Of a DNA stretch of 64,000 nucleotides, positions 35,196 to 46,936 are shown in pieces (position 1 is the first letter of the stretch; each line of letters starts with the position of its first letter). The notes under the pieces are model-generated. The model was not told where the DNA came from. It was given only the letters and a program-made list of their open reading frames with translations, and searched no databases. Source of the stretch: Leptobrachium leishanense (lineage: Eukaryota; Chordata; Amphibia; Anura; Megophryidae); NCBI GenBank assembly GCA_009667805.1, contig CM019065.1, positions 152,618,101 to 152,682,100 on the forward strand, read 5' to 3'. Position numbers and translations under genes: made by a program.

Positions 35196-35715
35196 TACAG
35201 AGTTTACAATCTAAGAGGAGAGGGGACCCTGCTCCACAGTTTACAATCTAAGAGGAGAAAGATTGTAAACTCTGGGGCGGGGTCCCCTCTCCTCTTAGAT
35301 TGTAAGCTCTGGGGCAGGGTCCCCTCTCCTCTTAGATTGTAAGCTCTGGGGCAGGGTCCTCTCTCTTCTTAGATTGTAAGCTTTGGGGCAGGGTCCCCTC
35401 TCCTCTTAGATTGTGACCTCTGGAGTAGGGTCCCCTCTCCTCTTAGACTGTAAGCTCTGGATCAGGGTCCCCTTTCCTCTTAGATTGTGAGCTCTGGAGC
35501 AGGGTCCTAAGAGGAGAGGCGACCTACTCCAGAGCTTAAAATCTAAGAGGAAAGGGGACCCTGCTTCAGAGTTTACAATCTAAGAGGAGAGGAGACCCTG
35601 ATCCAGAGTTTACAATCTAAGAGGAGAGGGGACCCTGCTCCAGAGCTTACAATCTAAGAGGAGACCCTGCTCCAGAGCCTACAATCAAAGAGGAGAGGGT
35701 TGAGGAGAGGAGATA
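35196..35715. repeat. About 45-bp minisatellite that changes orientation twice
   Basis: Units 'tctaagaggagaggggaccc' plus 'tgctccagagtttacaa' run forward to about 35262, inverted from about 35263 to 35505, then forward again to 35715. Long hairpins can form between the blocks. The unit resembles the 'gattgtaagctc...gggcagggacc' 3' region of L2/CR1 LINEs. Confidence 0.85.
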
Positions 35716-35733
35716 TGTGTGTGTGTATGTATA

Positions 35734-37380
35734 CAGTCAGGTCCAGAAATATTGGGACATGGACACAATTCTAACATCTTTGGCTCTATACACCAGCACA
35801 ATGGAGTTGGAATGAAACAAACACAATGTGCTTTAACTGCAGACTGTCAGCTTTAATTTGAGGGTATGTACATCCAACTCAGGTGAACGGTGTAGGACTT
35901 ACAGCAATTTGCAGATGTGCCTCCCACTTGTTAAGGGACCAAAAGTAATGGGACAATTGGCTTCTCAGCTGTTCCATGGCCAGGTGTGTGATATTCCCTC
36001 ATTACCCCAATTACAATGTGCAGATAAAAGGCCCAGAGTTCATTTCAAGTGTGCTATTTGCATTTGGAACCTGTTGCTGTCAACTCTCAAGATGAGATCC
36101 AAAGAGCTGTCACTATCAGTGAAGCAAGCCATCATTAGGCTGAAGAAACAAAACAAACCCATCAGAGAGATAGTAAGAACATTAGGCGTGGCCAAAACAA
36201 CTGTTTGGAAAATTCTCAAAAAGAAGGAACGCATTGGTGAGCTCAGCAACACCAAAAGACCCAGGAGACCACGGAAAACATCTGTGGTGGCTGACCGAAG
36301 AATTCTTTCCCTGGTGACGAAAACACCCTTCACAACAGTTGGCCAGATCAAGAACACTCCAGGTGGTAGGTGTATGTGTGTCAAACTCAACAATCAAGAG
36401 AAGACTTCACCAGAGTGAATACAGAGGGTTCACCACAAGATGTAAACCATTGGTGAGCCTCAAAAACAGGAAGGCCAGATTAGAGTTTGCCGAACAACAC
36501 CTAACAAAGCTCTCACAGTTCTGGAACAAGATCCTATGGACAGATGAGACCAAGATCAACTTGTACCAGAGTGATGGGAAGAGAAGAGTATGGAGAAGGA
36601 AAGGAACTGCTCATGATCCAAAGCATACCACCTCATCAGTGAAGCATGGTGGTGGTAGTGTCATGGCGTGGGCATGTATGGCTGCCAATGGAACTGGATC
36701 TCTTGTATTTATTGATGATGTGACTGCTGACAAAAGCAGCAGGATGAATTCTGAAGTGTTTCGGGCAATATTATCTGCTCACATTAAGCCAAATGCTGCA
36801 GAACTCATTGGACGGCGCTTCACAGTGCAGATGGACAATGACCCAAAGCATACTGCAAAAGCAACCAAAGAGTTTTTGAAGAGACAGAAGTGGAATGTTA
36901 TGCAATGGCCAAGTCAATCACCTGACCTGAATCCCATTGAGCATGCATTTCACTTGCTGAAGATAAAACTGAAGGGAAAATGCCTCAAGAACAAGCAGGA
37001 ACTGAAGACAGTTGCAGTAGAGGCCTGGCAGAGCATCACCAGGGATGAAACCCAGCGTCTGGTGATGTCTATGCGTTCCAGACTTAAGGCTGTGATTGAC
37101 TGCAAAGGATTTGCAACCAAGTATTAAGAAGGGAAAGTTTGATTTATGATTATTATTCTGTCCCATTACTTTTGGTCCCTTAACAAGTGGGAGGCACATC
37201 TGCAAACTGCTGTAAGTCCTACACCGTTCACCTGAGTTGGATGTACATACCCTCAAATTAAAGCTGACAGTCTGTAGTTAAAGCACATTGTGTTTGTTTC
37301 ATTCCAACTCCATTGTGGTGGTGTATAGAGCCAAAGATGTTAGAATTGTGTCCATGTCCCAATATTTCTGGACCTGACTG
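35734..37380 (+). mobile_element. Tc1/mariner element, 1,647 bp, best-preserved copy
   Basis: It lies between TA dinucleotides (35732-35733, 37381-37382). The ends CAGTCAGGTCCAGAAATATT are perfect inverted. The terminal repeats extend about 220 bp and are almost identical to each other, which suggests a recent insertion. The fragment at 215-1485 is an older relative. Confidence 0.95.
36092..37127 (+). pseudogene. Tc1-family transposase, complete but for one frameshift
   Basis: From the ATG at 36092 the frame holds MRSKELSLSVKQAIIRLKKQ, a helix-turn-helix (REIVRTLGVAKTTVWKIL) and a basic linker (TKRPRRPRKTS). Near 36355-36365 the frame shifts by one. The second frame then runs uninterrupted to the TAA at 37125-37127. 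The DDE triad is intact: WTDETKINLYQ, VQMDNDPKHTAKATKEF and SQSPDLNPIEHAFHLL, with 34 residues between the second Asp (first D of MDND) and Glu, so DD34E. No other disabling change is apparent. Confidence 0.9.
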
Positions 37381-38399
37381 TATATATATATATAAAGAGT
37401 GGGGGGCCTGGTGTGTGTGCCAGGATCTGTGGGGTGGGGGGTCATGGTTTGTGTATACAGAGATGGCCTTAAAAGATCCCACTTCCTTTAGTGCCTTGAT
37501 CCTGGGTGTGTGACTTGTGTGGTGCATTGAATAGCGTTAACAGACTAGAAAATGCAACACTCAGATCAGACACTTACACCTTTATTCTTCTATTAGACTT
37601 GCATCATGCATCACAGCCTCTGTATTACTACGCTTTATTTTATGACTGTCCCCTTCATGACATTTTCAAAAGGGCAGAATATGGATGCCATTAAAATTTT
37701 GCCCCTCCCTGGAAAAATTCCTGTGAACGCCCATGGCCCCGCTGTCTTCAATGGACCACCATGGCCTCTCCCTGCTGCTGGCACCAGTATTAATTTCGTT
37801 GACGAAATATTTTCGTGAGGCACACGTTTTCCATACTAGAAACAAAATTGTAACGAGGCGAAAATGATGTGTGCCTGACGAAAATCATGGCGAAAATACT
37901 GTGGCATTTTCGTCAATGAAACAATTTACAACGAAAATGTCAAGCTGAGTAGCGTTGGACATTCACTCTCCTCCTGTCCAGCGGCTTCTTTTCATGCCGA
38001 TGCAATGCCTCCCCCACTGATCTGGCGGCACCTGATCCGGCGGCACCGAACAGCCATCGATCATCATCAGCGTCGACAGAGGCGGACTGATCCATCGGGC
38101 ACTGCCCGAGGGCCCGCGGGGTCGTAGGGCCCGGTTTTTGCCAGCACAGTGGGCCCCCTATTTTCCATCAGCTCCGGAGACCGGAGCTGTGATCGTATCA
38201 CAGTGTCAGTGAGTGCGGCGGCGATGTAGCGTGCCTGCCTGTTCCACGTCCTAAACAGGAACAGGCACGCTGCAGTCATTGGCGCCGCCCCCTCACGTGA
38301 TGATGAAGTAGATGAGACGAGTCAAGTGGAGCCAGCCTGCCGCCTGCCTCCATAGAAGATTCTATAGTCAAAAGCGCATGATGGGTGAGTTGACTAATT

Positions 38400-38690
38400 A
38401 AATGCTGGGGGGGACTTGAGATGTAATTAATTGGAGAATTAAATACTTGGGGGATTATTAATTGGCAAATTAAATGATGGGGGTATTATAAAAAACTAAT
38501 TAAATGCTGGGGGTTATAAAATGATAAATGCTGGGGGTATTATAAAAACCAAATTAAATGCTGGGGGTTATAAAAAACTAAATACTGGAGGGTTATAAAA
38601 AAACAAATTAAATGCTGGGGGGTTATAAAAAAACAAATTAAATGCTGGGGGTAATAAGATGACAAATTAAATGCTGGGGTGGTTGAATAA
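38400..38690. repeat. AT-rich 25-35-bp tandem array
   Basis: Units of the type 'aaattaaatgctgggggtta' with 'taaaaaac' repeat about nine times. Confidence 0.85.
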
Positions 38691-40640
38691 ATCTGTACGT
38701 TACTGTGAGTTTTATTGCTGTGGAGTTCTGTGATACGCTCATACACACCGCACATTACTGAGTTTTATTGCTGTGGAGCCAGTGGTGTATTTAGGTTTTG
38801 TGCTGCCCTAGGCCTGACTAAACTCGTGCACCCCCTAATTTAAATTTGACGCACCCCTTCCTGTCAAGGGCACACCTCTTCCTGGTTAATCCCCACCCTT
38901 CCTCTTTAAGCTCCACCTTTTCCTCTTAGAGCTCCGCCTTTTCCTCTCTTTATATTAAAAGTGGATACCAAGTGCCTACTTGTATATTTTGTATACCATT
39001 TCAAATGTATCTATTGAGATAAAGAAAATTGTGAAATGTTTAAATTCAAGCATTTTTACAAAGAACAACCACGCATGTCAAGTAAACGGGGTCACAGCCG
39101 CTCTAATTGGTTGAACAATAAAATCCACAGAAACGTGCACTGCATATGAGCGTATCACAGAGCTGCACAGCAATAAAACCCACAGAAATGGGCACTGTGT
39201 ATGAGCATATCAGAGCTGCACAGCAATAAAACCCACAGAAATGTGCAGTGTGTATGAGCGTATCCCAGAGCTCCAGGGCAATAAAACTCGCAGTAATATG
39301 CAGTGTGTATCACAGAATCCACAGCAATAAAACTCCCAGCAATGCAATGTGCGGTGTGTATGAGTGCATCAGAATCCACAGCAATAAAACTCACAGCAAT
39401 GCAATGTGCGGTGTGTATGAGTGCATCAGAATCCACTGCAATAAAACTCCCAGCAAACCGAGTGTATATGAGCACGCAGCAATTATGCTGTGGAGCCATC
39501 TTGTCAGCAGTGGGGTGCCACTGCCAGAGGGTGCACTGTAGCTTTGATTCCCTTCCCGGTGGGTGTTCAGTCCAGAATAGAGTTTTTGTTAACGAAAGGG
39601 CGGGCAGCTGCGCGCGTGCGTTTCACGTGGTTCAGCCAGTCATGTGGTACTGAGACTCAGAGAAATGGCAGTGAAATGCCCTGATGTTCGGTGGTTTCAA
39701 TCAGCAGGTTTATTCAGGCGAACCCCATAGGTTTCAATGTTAAAAATATTCCCATTTTTATGCAATATCTAATAAATCATTTATTATTTTAATCTGCAGT
39801 AAAAAGTCTTTACTTATTGATTTTTTTTTAGTACCTTTTAGTCATTTTTCAGATTTTTTTGGGCAAAATTCCCCCCCCCTTTTTTTTAATAGCAGTTTTT
39901 CTTTTTTCTGTAACAGAACTTTTTATTATCAATCATAGGATCTTATATGTAAATTCCAGACATTTTCGTTCAGTAGTTCTTTTGAAAACAGCAGGCCACG
40001 GTTTTGCGGTGGCAGTATTCAGCGGCCGACTCCATGCACTTTGGGGACCCTGCGGTGAATGGTGAATTCACTGCAGGGTGGGGAAATTTTATTCACCTAA
40101 GTGCAGGGAACTACAGAACACCAAAATGTTGGCGTCATTTCGGTGCTCTGTGAGTAACCCATTTAGTGGTGAGGTTTTTTGCTGCCCCCTGGAAAGTGAA
40201 AGCCTAGGCCTTGCCTACCCAGGACATACTTGAAAATTTGTTAATTTCTCAATGTATCCTTCCTGGTAAAATACTTTGCAAAAGTAAAAAAATTTTTTGC
40301 AGTAATGTGCAGTGTGTATGAGTGTAGCATAGAGCTGCACAGCAATAAAACTCACAGTAATGTGCAGTGTGTATGAGCGTATCACAGAGCTCCACAGCAA
40401 TAAAACTCCCATTAATGTGCGGTGTGTATGAGTTTTATTGCTGTGGAGATCTGCGATACACTCATACACACTGCACATTTCTGAGTTTTATTACTGTGCA
40501 GCTCTGTGATACTCAAACACATCGGCCATTACTATGAGATATATTGCTGTGGATCCTGTGCATGCTTATATGCACTGCCCATTACCATGAGTTTTATTGC
40601 TTTGATGCTCTATGATACGCTCATACACAATCCACATTAC
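38690..40640. repeat. 55-bp minisatellite in three blocks
   Basis: Blocks at 38690-38785, 39125-39480 and 40300-40640 hold 'gtatgagcgtatcacagagc' units in both orientations. They are the same unit as at 1962-2290. A hAT-like end (CAGTGGTGTATTTAGG, 38785) and GC-poor sequence related to 41230-41340 and 49143-49290 lie between them. Confidence 0.8.
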
Positions 40641-41108
40641 TGTGAGTGTTATTGATGTGGAGTGTGTGCAAGTGTATCAGTTATGTACAGTATCTTATTG
40701 TGTACACTGTATTGTTTGTCAAACATTAAATAAGTTATTGTATGTTTGTATGCTCCAGGGGCTGGAGTCCATTCCTGGAGACTATGAGTAAGTGAACTTC
40801 AAGAGCCATTAAAGTCTATGGAGTTAGAAGTTCACTTACTCCCTTTTTTCATTTACTCCAGGCATGTAATTCAGCCCCAGGAGTATAAAATGAGTTTGCA
40901 AATGCTGCAGAAATGCTTAAATAATGAATTACACATTAACTAAACACATTCGAATTTAGTCGACTAAAATCTACTCTAAATTTAGTCGACTAAAATTAAT
41001 AATAATTCAGACGACTAAAATACGACGAAAATTAAGTGGTATTTTAGTCAAAAGACTAAAATTAAGACTAAAATTAAATTTGCTGTCAAAATTAACACTG
41101 GCTGGCAC

Positions 41109-43640
41109 GGGCCGCACGTTGGGTTTTGGGTGGGCCAAATTAGAGTGGCAACTGGCAGCGAGGCATACCTGTACACCTCGCCATCACTAACCCCTGCCCG
41201 ACAGGCGACACATGCCCGTCATGAAGGGTTCAATAAAGAGACGGGGAAATTTTTTACATTGAAACCTATGGGTTTTTAAAATCTGTCGAATGAAACCACC
41301 AAAAATCAGGGCATTTCACTACTGTTTGGTGTTCTCTGAATAGATTAACCATTACTTCTCTGTGGAGGTTCACTACCGCCGAAGGTCACTGTATTTCGCT
41401 GGCAATTCTCCAATATTTGGCCAATTGCCAGCTTTTGGAATAGCCGAACTGCCACAAAATTGCACCGTACGGGGAAATTCACCGTTCGGTGCAATTTCGT
41501 GGCCAATTCAGTGTTCTTTGAACAACTCCTTTAAATTCTCCAAAAGTTGTTGGATGTGGTCACTAATCTGGCAATGTATTATGTGGACAGACTTGGCTTT
41601 GGGTTTGTCTGTGTTGGTCCAATAAATTAAGAAGTTAAAAAAAATAATCTGAATCATGACGCAGGTAGTAGTAGATATAATAGATTTATGGTACATTTAA
41701 CACTGTTGGAAGATCCTTTTAATATAAATATAAAAGCAATAATATATTTTTTATGGGGAAGTAATTTAAAATATCTGAGAATGCTAAATCTCGGGAAGAT
41801 GAAAATGCTGATGATAAAATGTTATACAGTGAAAAACACATCTTCTAACATATATTTAGTTCTAGGAATTTAATATGTAGAAAGCCTGCCAGGTTTTCAC
41901 TTCCTGTCACATGACTCTCTATAAGACTCAACGTACTGCAATCCGTGCCAGGAGTATACAAAGGCCCCTTTGATTCTTCAGATTATGCATTTAATTTAAC
42001 ACAGGGTAGACCCTGTTTAGTTTGAAATGTCTCTTTTCAGAAGCACAATGTATTCTAAACGGCATGTTGGTAGCTAAATTTATGTAACTTCATGTAATTT
42101 TAAGTGTATATTTGTACTGCTGAGCACCTCTTTGGTAATGTAGCTATTTTGTAATCCCTACAAGGTTAGCGGCCCAGTTACACAAACGTGTGTATATATA
42201 GGAGTATGGGACAGGCATTGTGTGCTCACCACGTCTCCTGGGGAAACTCACATTAACAGGCTAGTTACTGATTAACCCCTGCAGAGCCAGTGGTAGCGAC
42301 TTGCAATGATGTGATCAGCAAGGACAACCCAGGAGACAGAGGCTGAATCACCTTGGCATTTACCGGCTCTCCACTATTCAAGCTTTTGGATAGACACATA
42401 CATAGACAGAAAACTGAATTTATTCTTTAATACTTACAAAGCATCAACATACAGCTTTAACACCACCCGTCTCTTACCGGTAGCATAAATAAAAACACAT
42501 AGATGATAGACAGACACATTTTATAAATCATACCGAGCAACACACGTTAGATAGAACTGCAGACATTCCTCTTTTTACCCAACTCCGCTCTCTATTCTCT
42601 ACTTACATACTCAACTTTTATAACTAAACCCGTCTCCCTGTCCTTTCTCACACTCTTGCCCTTTACTTTTCACCATACTATGAACCCTTTTCAAGTTGAA
42701 CTGTAAGGTAGTCTCAGCCAATAGCAAAGAAACACTGCACTGTCCTAAAAAACTAGATCCTACTCAAAATACACTCCGAACACAAGGAACCTAGCTCGTG
42801 TGCGCCATACTAAGTCATCGAGAGCCTGTGACTGTCAGGAGGACAGACAGACATTGACCACACCACCTGGAGTCAGGGAATACATTCTGGAAAGCGAGTT
42901 TGAGAGATACAAGCCACAGAGATACATGAAAGACATATTAAAGAGACATGTTTTCGTGTTAGACAATCCTATATTTTGTCACCAAAGCCACGCTACTGCA
43001 CCCATTCGTGGATCTCCATCTATATGACTGGTGGAGGAGCGTATATTTAGCCAGAATGGAGCAGCATGTTCCGCAGGAGGTAAGGTTCTGTCTGAATTGG
43101 GTTGGAAGATAACTTGAAATCTGGATGACGTGAATTTTGTGTCCTTGAAAATCACTCTGCCTTCTTTTCTGAAGGTAATTCGAAAACCCGAGGCAAATGT
43201 ATTGCTCTTTATAAGTTTGTGAGTGAAGCAAAGATTATACCTGTTTGTTGTATCGGACATCAATATTTTGAGAGATAAATGTTTGCAAGGTCGCCGCTTT
43301 CTGATACAGACATTGGCACTGCTGTTGAATGTGTTGTATGTTCAGACTGAGTGATATTCTGACTATAAGATTGGCACATCCATGGTAGATCCTCATGTCA
43401 TGTGTGTCTTGCTATGCCAAGCAAGTTGGCTCTGTCAATGCATATGTTATCAATAGATGTCACACTGTTGCACCTTTTGCAAAACCATTGATAATTGCAT
43501 GCATTGTGATGTTGCATGTATGTTTGACATGTACAGCATTACTTTCTCAATATATATACACAATGATACTACATACAGTATGAATTTGGTAGGGTATTTT
43601 TGAGGCCCACTACTTCATATTGTCTGCTGTTCATTTCTGA
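41109..43640. other. Mostly unassigned sequence
   Basis: 41160-41520 contains hAT-internal text shared with 39700-39800 and 34420-34540. From 41530 to 43640 I recognise no gene and no repeat, which makes it the longest apparently unique part of intron 1. If a liver-type first exon exists it might be sought here. Confidence 0.4.
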
Positions 43641-43650
43641 TAGTCTAGTC

Positions 43651-43817
43651 CAGGGCTCAAAATTTCAAGTCCCAAGCTACTAGCCAGGCCTTAAGAGTTA
43701 CTCGCCAATAGTTGCCGCACCTAACCCCTTATCCTGCCCTGCCTCTGCATTCCCACTCGCCCTCATGTAATTTCCACTCGCCAAATGCAAGCAGGCAAGT
43801 GGAAATTTTGAGGCCTG
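43651..43817. mobile_element. 167-bp hAT MITE, second copy
   Basis: Inverse orientation relative to 11178-11343, with CAGGGCTCAAAATTTCAAGT at the left. A perfect gtctagtc flanks both sides (43643-43650, 43818-43825). Confidence 0.88.
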
Positions 43818-43836
43818 GTCTAGTCATAGCCTACGG

Positions 43837-43967
43837 CAGTGATGGTGATCCTTGGCACCCCAGATGTTTCAGAACTATATATTCCATGATGACTAGCCAT
43901 CCTTAAACCTGTTGGAGCATCATGGAATGTGTAGTTTCATCTGGGGTGCCAAGGTTTGCCATCACTG
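43837..43967. mobile_element. 131-bp palindromic hAT-type MITE
   Basis: The ends CAGTGATGG and CCATCACTG are inverted, with arms containing 'cttggcaccccagatg'. The 8-bp flanks agree poorly. Confidence 0.6.
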
Positions 43968-43989
43968 GCTTGGGACCATGTAGTGGAGG

Positions 43990-44130
43990 AGGGGGGACCC
44001 AACTCTGGCCCTCCAGATGGTTTGGAATTACATTTCCCTCAAGACTATGTTGACCTAATGAGTGGATGAGTATCATGGGAGATGTAGTTTCAAACCATCT
44101 GGATGGTCAAGATTTAGTACCTCGCTTGAG
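43990..44130. mobile_element. Short hAT-type MITE ('ggccctccagatggtttgga')
   Basis: Inverted arms 'ctccagatggtttgga' and 'tttcaaaccatctgg'. It is related to 5787-5905. The outer ends have decayed. Confidence 0.55.
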
Positions 44131-44839
44131 TACCCCTCATGCAGTGGATTAGAGGCGTTTGTGTCCAGCAGGTGTATAAATGGCACCTTAGTGCCACTGC
44201 ATGATCATTATAAAGAATGTAATATGAGTATCAATAATCCGCATAATACGCCAGTTTTAGGGTAATGCCACTGTACTTTTTGTTTATGCTGTACCTGCTG
44301 TAATGTACTAGATAATATATATATTGCTTTTATATACATGCTACATAGTGATTAGTGATGGGCCGAACACCCCTGTGTTCGGTTCGCATTCGAACTCGAA
44401 CATCGGAAAAAGTTTGAACGCGAACACAATTCGAATGCAATGCAAGTCAATGGGGCTCAAAAGTTTGAAAATTAAGGTCCCCTTCCAGAGGGCATATATG
44501 CAAGATATTGGTCATAAAAGGTGTATGGGGGTCCGGGTACTGCCCTGTGGAACAGGAAACAATGAAAAACAAATTGAAAAAACAAAAACATTTTTAACCA
44601 TTTCACTTCTGAGTGCTGAGCCATTTCACCGCTGTGCGCTGAGCTGATTTTTGCCGCTTTTGCTCATGTTTAAACGTGATTTGAAGCCATGGGAAATGTT
44701 TGAGCAACAACGAGTGGGAAAAATTACGACCTTAACGCAAACGTTAACGCTCACTTGTGGGAGCATTAACGTTTGCTGCGGTGTTCACCGTATATTACAA
44801 TCCAAACGTAAACGGGTTAAGTAACCAAATTTGTAAGAA

Positions 44840-45985
44840 GAATAATTAATTCATCATATGAATCCGCACACTGCCGGGCAGCACCTCTACAGTATAAATA
44901 ATGCAGCATATGATTCCGCACACTGCCGGGCAGCACCTCTACAGTATAATTAATGCAGCATATGAATCCTCACACTGCCAGGCAGCACCTCTACAGTATA
45001 AATAATGCAGCATATGATTCCGCACACTGCCAGGCAGCACCTCTACAGTATAAATAATGCAGCATATGATTCCGCACACTGCCGGGCAGCACCTCTACAG
45101 TATAATTAATGCAGCATATGAATCCTCACACTGCCAGCCAGCACCTCTACAGTATAAATAATGCAGCATATGAATCCTCACACTGCCAGGCAGCACCTCT
45201 ACAGTATAAATAATGCAGCATATGATTCCGCACACTGCCAGGCAGCACCTCTACAGTATAATTAATGCAGCATATGATTCCGCACACTGCCGGGCAGCAC
45301 CTCTACAGTATAATTAATGCAGCATATGAATCCTCACACTGCCGGGCAGCACCTCTACAGTATAATTAATGCAGCATATGAATCCTCACACTGCCGGGCA
45401 GCACTTTTACAGTATATTTAATGCAGCATATGAATCCTCACACTGCCGGGCAGCACCTTTACAGTATACTTAATGCAGCATATAAATCCTCACACTGCCG
45501 GGCAGCACCTCTACAGTATAATTAATGCAGCATATGAATCCGCACACTGCCGGGCAACACCTCTACAGTATAATTAGTGCAGCATATGAATCCTCACACT
45601 GCCGGGCAGCACCTTTACAGTATAATTAATGCAGCATATAAATCCTCACAATGCCGGGCTGCACCTCTACAGTATAATTAATGCAGCATATGAATCCACA
45701 CACTGCCGGGCAGCACCTCTACAGTATAATTAGTGCAGCATATGAATACTCACACTGCCGGGCAGCACTTTTACAGTATATTTAATGCAGCATATGAATC
45801 CTCACAATGCCGGGCTGCACCTCTACAGTATAATTAATGCAGCATATGAATCCGCACACTGCCGGGCAGCACCTCTACAGTATAATTAGTGCAGCATATG
45901 AATACTCACACTGCCGGGCAGCACTTTTACAGTATATTTAATGCAGCATATGAATCCTCACACTGCCGCGCAGCACCTCTACAGT
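44840..45985. repeat. 52-bp satellite, about 22 copies
   Basis: The unit 'atgcagcatatgaatcctca', 'cactgccgggcagcacctct', 'acagtataatta' repeats at 52-bp spacing (for example 44903 to 44955). Variants (gattccg/gaatcct, ataaata/ataatta) alternate in blocks, which suggests higher-order duplication. There are no unique spacers. Confidence 0.95.
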
Positions 45986-45998
45986 CTGACGCTAACTT

Positions 45999-46560
45999 TA
46001 ACCGGCGCGCTGTGTGCAGCTCCTGAGAAGATACGCTATTAGGCTAGGGTCAGAGTGGGGCAGTCGGAACGCGCGTGCAGGCGCACTAAATCACGGCGGC
46101 AGTAGCAGCACATAACGGCCAATGACGGCCAATATACGCAGTACGTGCGTACAAAAGTGCGCCGACACCACGCAACCAGCAAATGAACGCATTTTTATCA
46201 GAACGTTAAACCGCTGCTACTGACGTACAGAGTGCGCTGCGGCCGCATAGCAGCGTGTGTGCGTGATTAGGAGATGTCAGACGCTGCTAGTGTGCGGCCA
46301 ACATAACGTTCAAACAGCCGGATTTCCCTAGACTTCTTTTTACCCCACCGTCATGAAATACGTCCAGAATTGCGCATCGTCTGACCACTTAAGCGTATTC
46401 CGTGAAAAAATGCGTGCGCACGCATCGACGTACATTTTGACGGTGGCTGCAGAAAATGCGCTCATCTGTCCCTAGCCTTAGTGTAGCGGAGAAGCCGGCT
46501 GCACATTTTGCATCGCTCCCTCTACACTAATAGCGTATCTTCTCAGAATCTGCACACAGT
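45999..46560. repeat. Palindrome split by a Harbinger-like MITE
   Basis: The left arm 'tgagaagatacgctatta' (46024-46041) is mirrored by 'taatagcgtatcttctca' (46529-46546). The mirrored arm continues without the MITE, giving an empty site. Confidence 0.8.
46042..46477. mobile_element. Harbinger-like MITE (436 bp) with TTA duplications
   Basis: The ends GGCTAGGGTCAG and CTGTCCCTAGCC are flanked by TTA at both sides (46039-46041 and 46478-46480). The mirrored arm of the host palindrome reads gctattagtgtag, with one TTA. TTA is a TWA target, as in PIF/Harbinger. Confidence 0.82.
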
Positions 46561-46936
46561 CCTTTCCTGCGGCAGGATGATGATCTGGCCTCCCTTTGGG
46601 AGCAGCGGGGCCGAGATGGCGGACTTAGATGGATGGCTGTCTGAGGAAGAGGATCAGCCGATTACACGGGGAGATGTACGGCGCCTCGTGAATGCGTTGC
46701 GGGCATTCCAGGAGACGGCCGCTCCGTTCGGTGCTGTGCCTGTGGATCCCCTGCCCGACTCGGTCGCTGGCTCGGATGAGTTGAGCGAGGAGAGGTGGAG
46801 TACCGGAGGTGGTGTCCCTGGTCGTGATCTCCTGAGTGCTGACAGTGATGACCTGCTTGAAGTACCCAGGCCAGCCTCTTCTCTGCAACCGATCCCTTTG
46901 TCACGGAAGATCTACTTACCCGCTGTCTGTCGGCCC

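Larger units (their letters stand above)
37785..41100. mobile_element. Large hAT-like composite (CAGTATTAATTTCG ends), 3.3 kb
   Basis: The ends CAGTATTAATTTCG and the inverse of CAGTGTTAATTTTG are flanked by a perfect gctggcac on both sides (37777-37784, 41101-41108). Inner sequence near both ends consists of 'gacgaaaa'/'gactaaaatt' words. It contains two tandem arrays and at least one further hAT-like end. No transposase is visible. Confidence 0.85.

Noticed and set aside
42027..42075. Possible liver-type GCK first exon (ATG at about 42028, GT near 42070)
   Set aside because: The coding length to the GT is not a multiple of three, so it would not join exon 2 in frame, and no promoter feature supports it.
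44840..45985. CRISPR-like array
   Set aside because: The 52-bp units are directly adjacent, with no unique spacers, and the genome is vertebrate.
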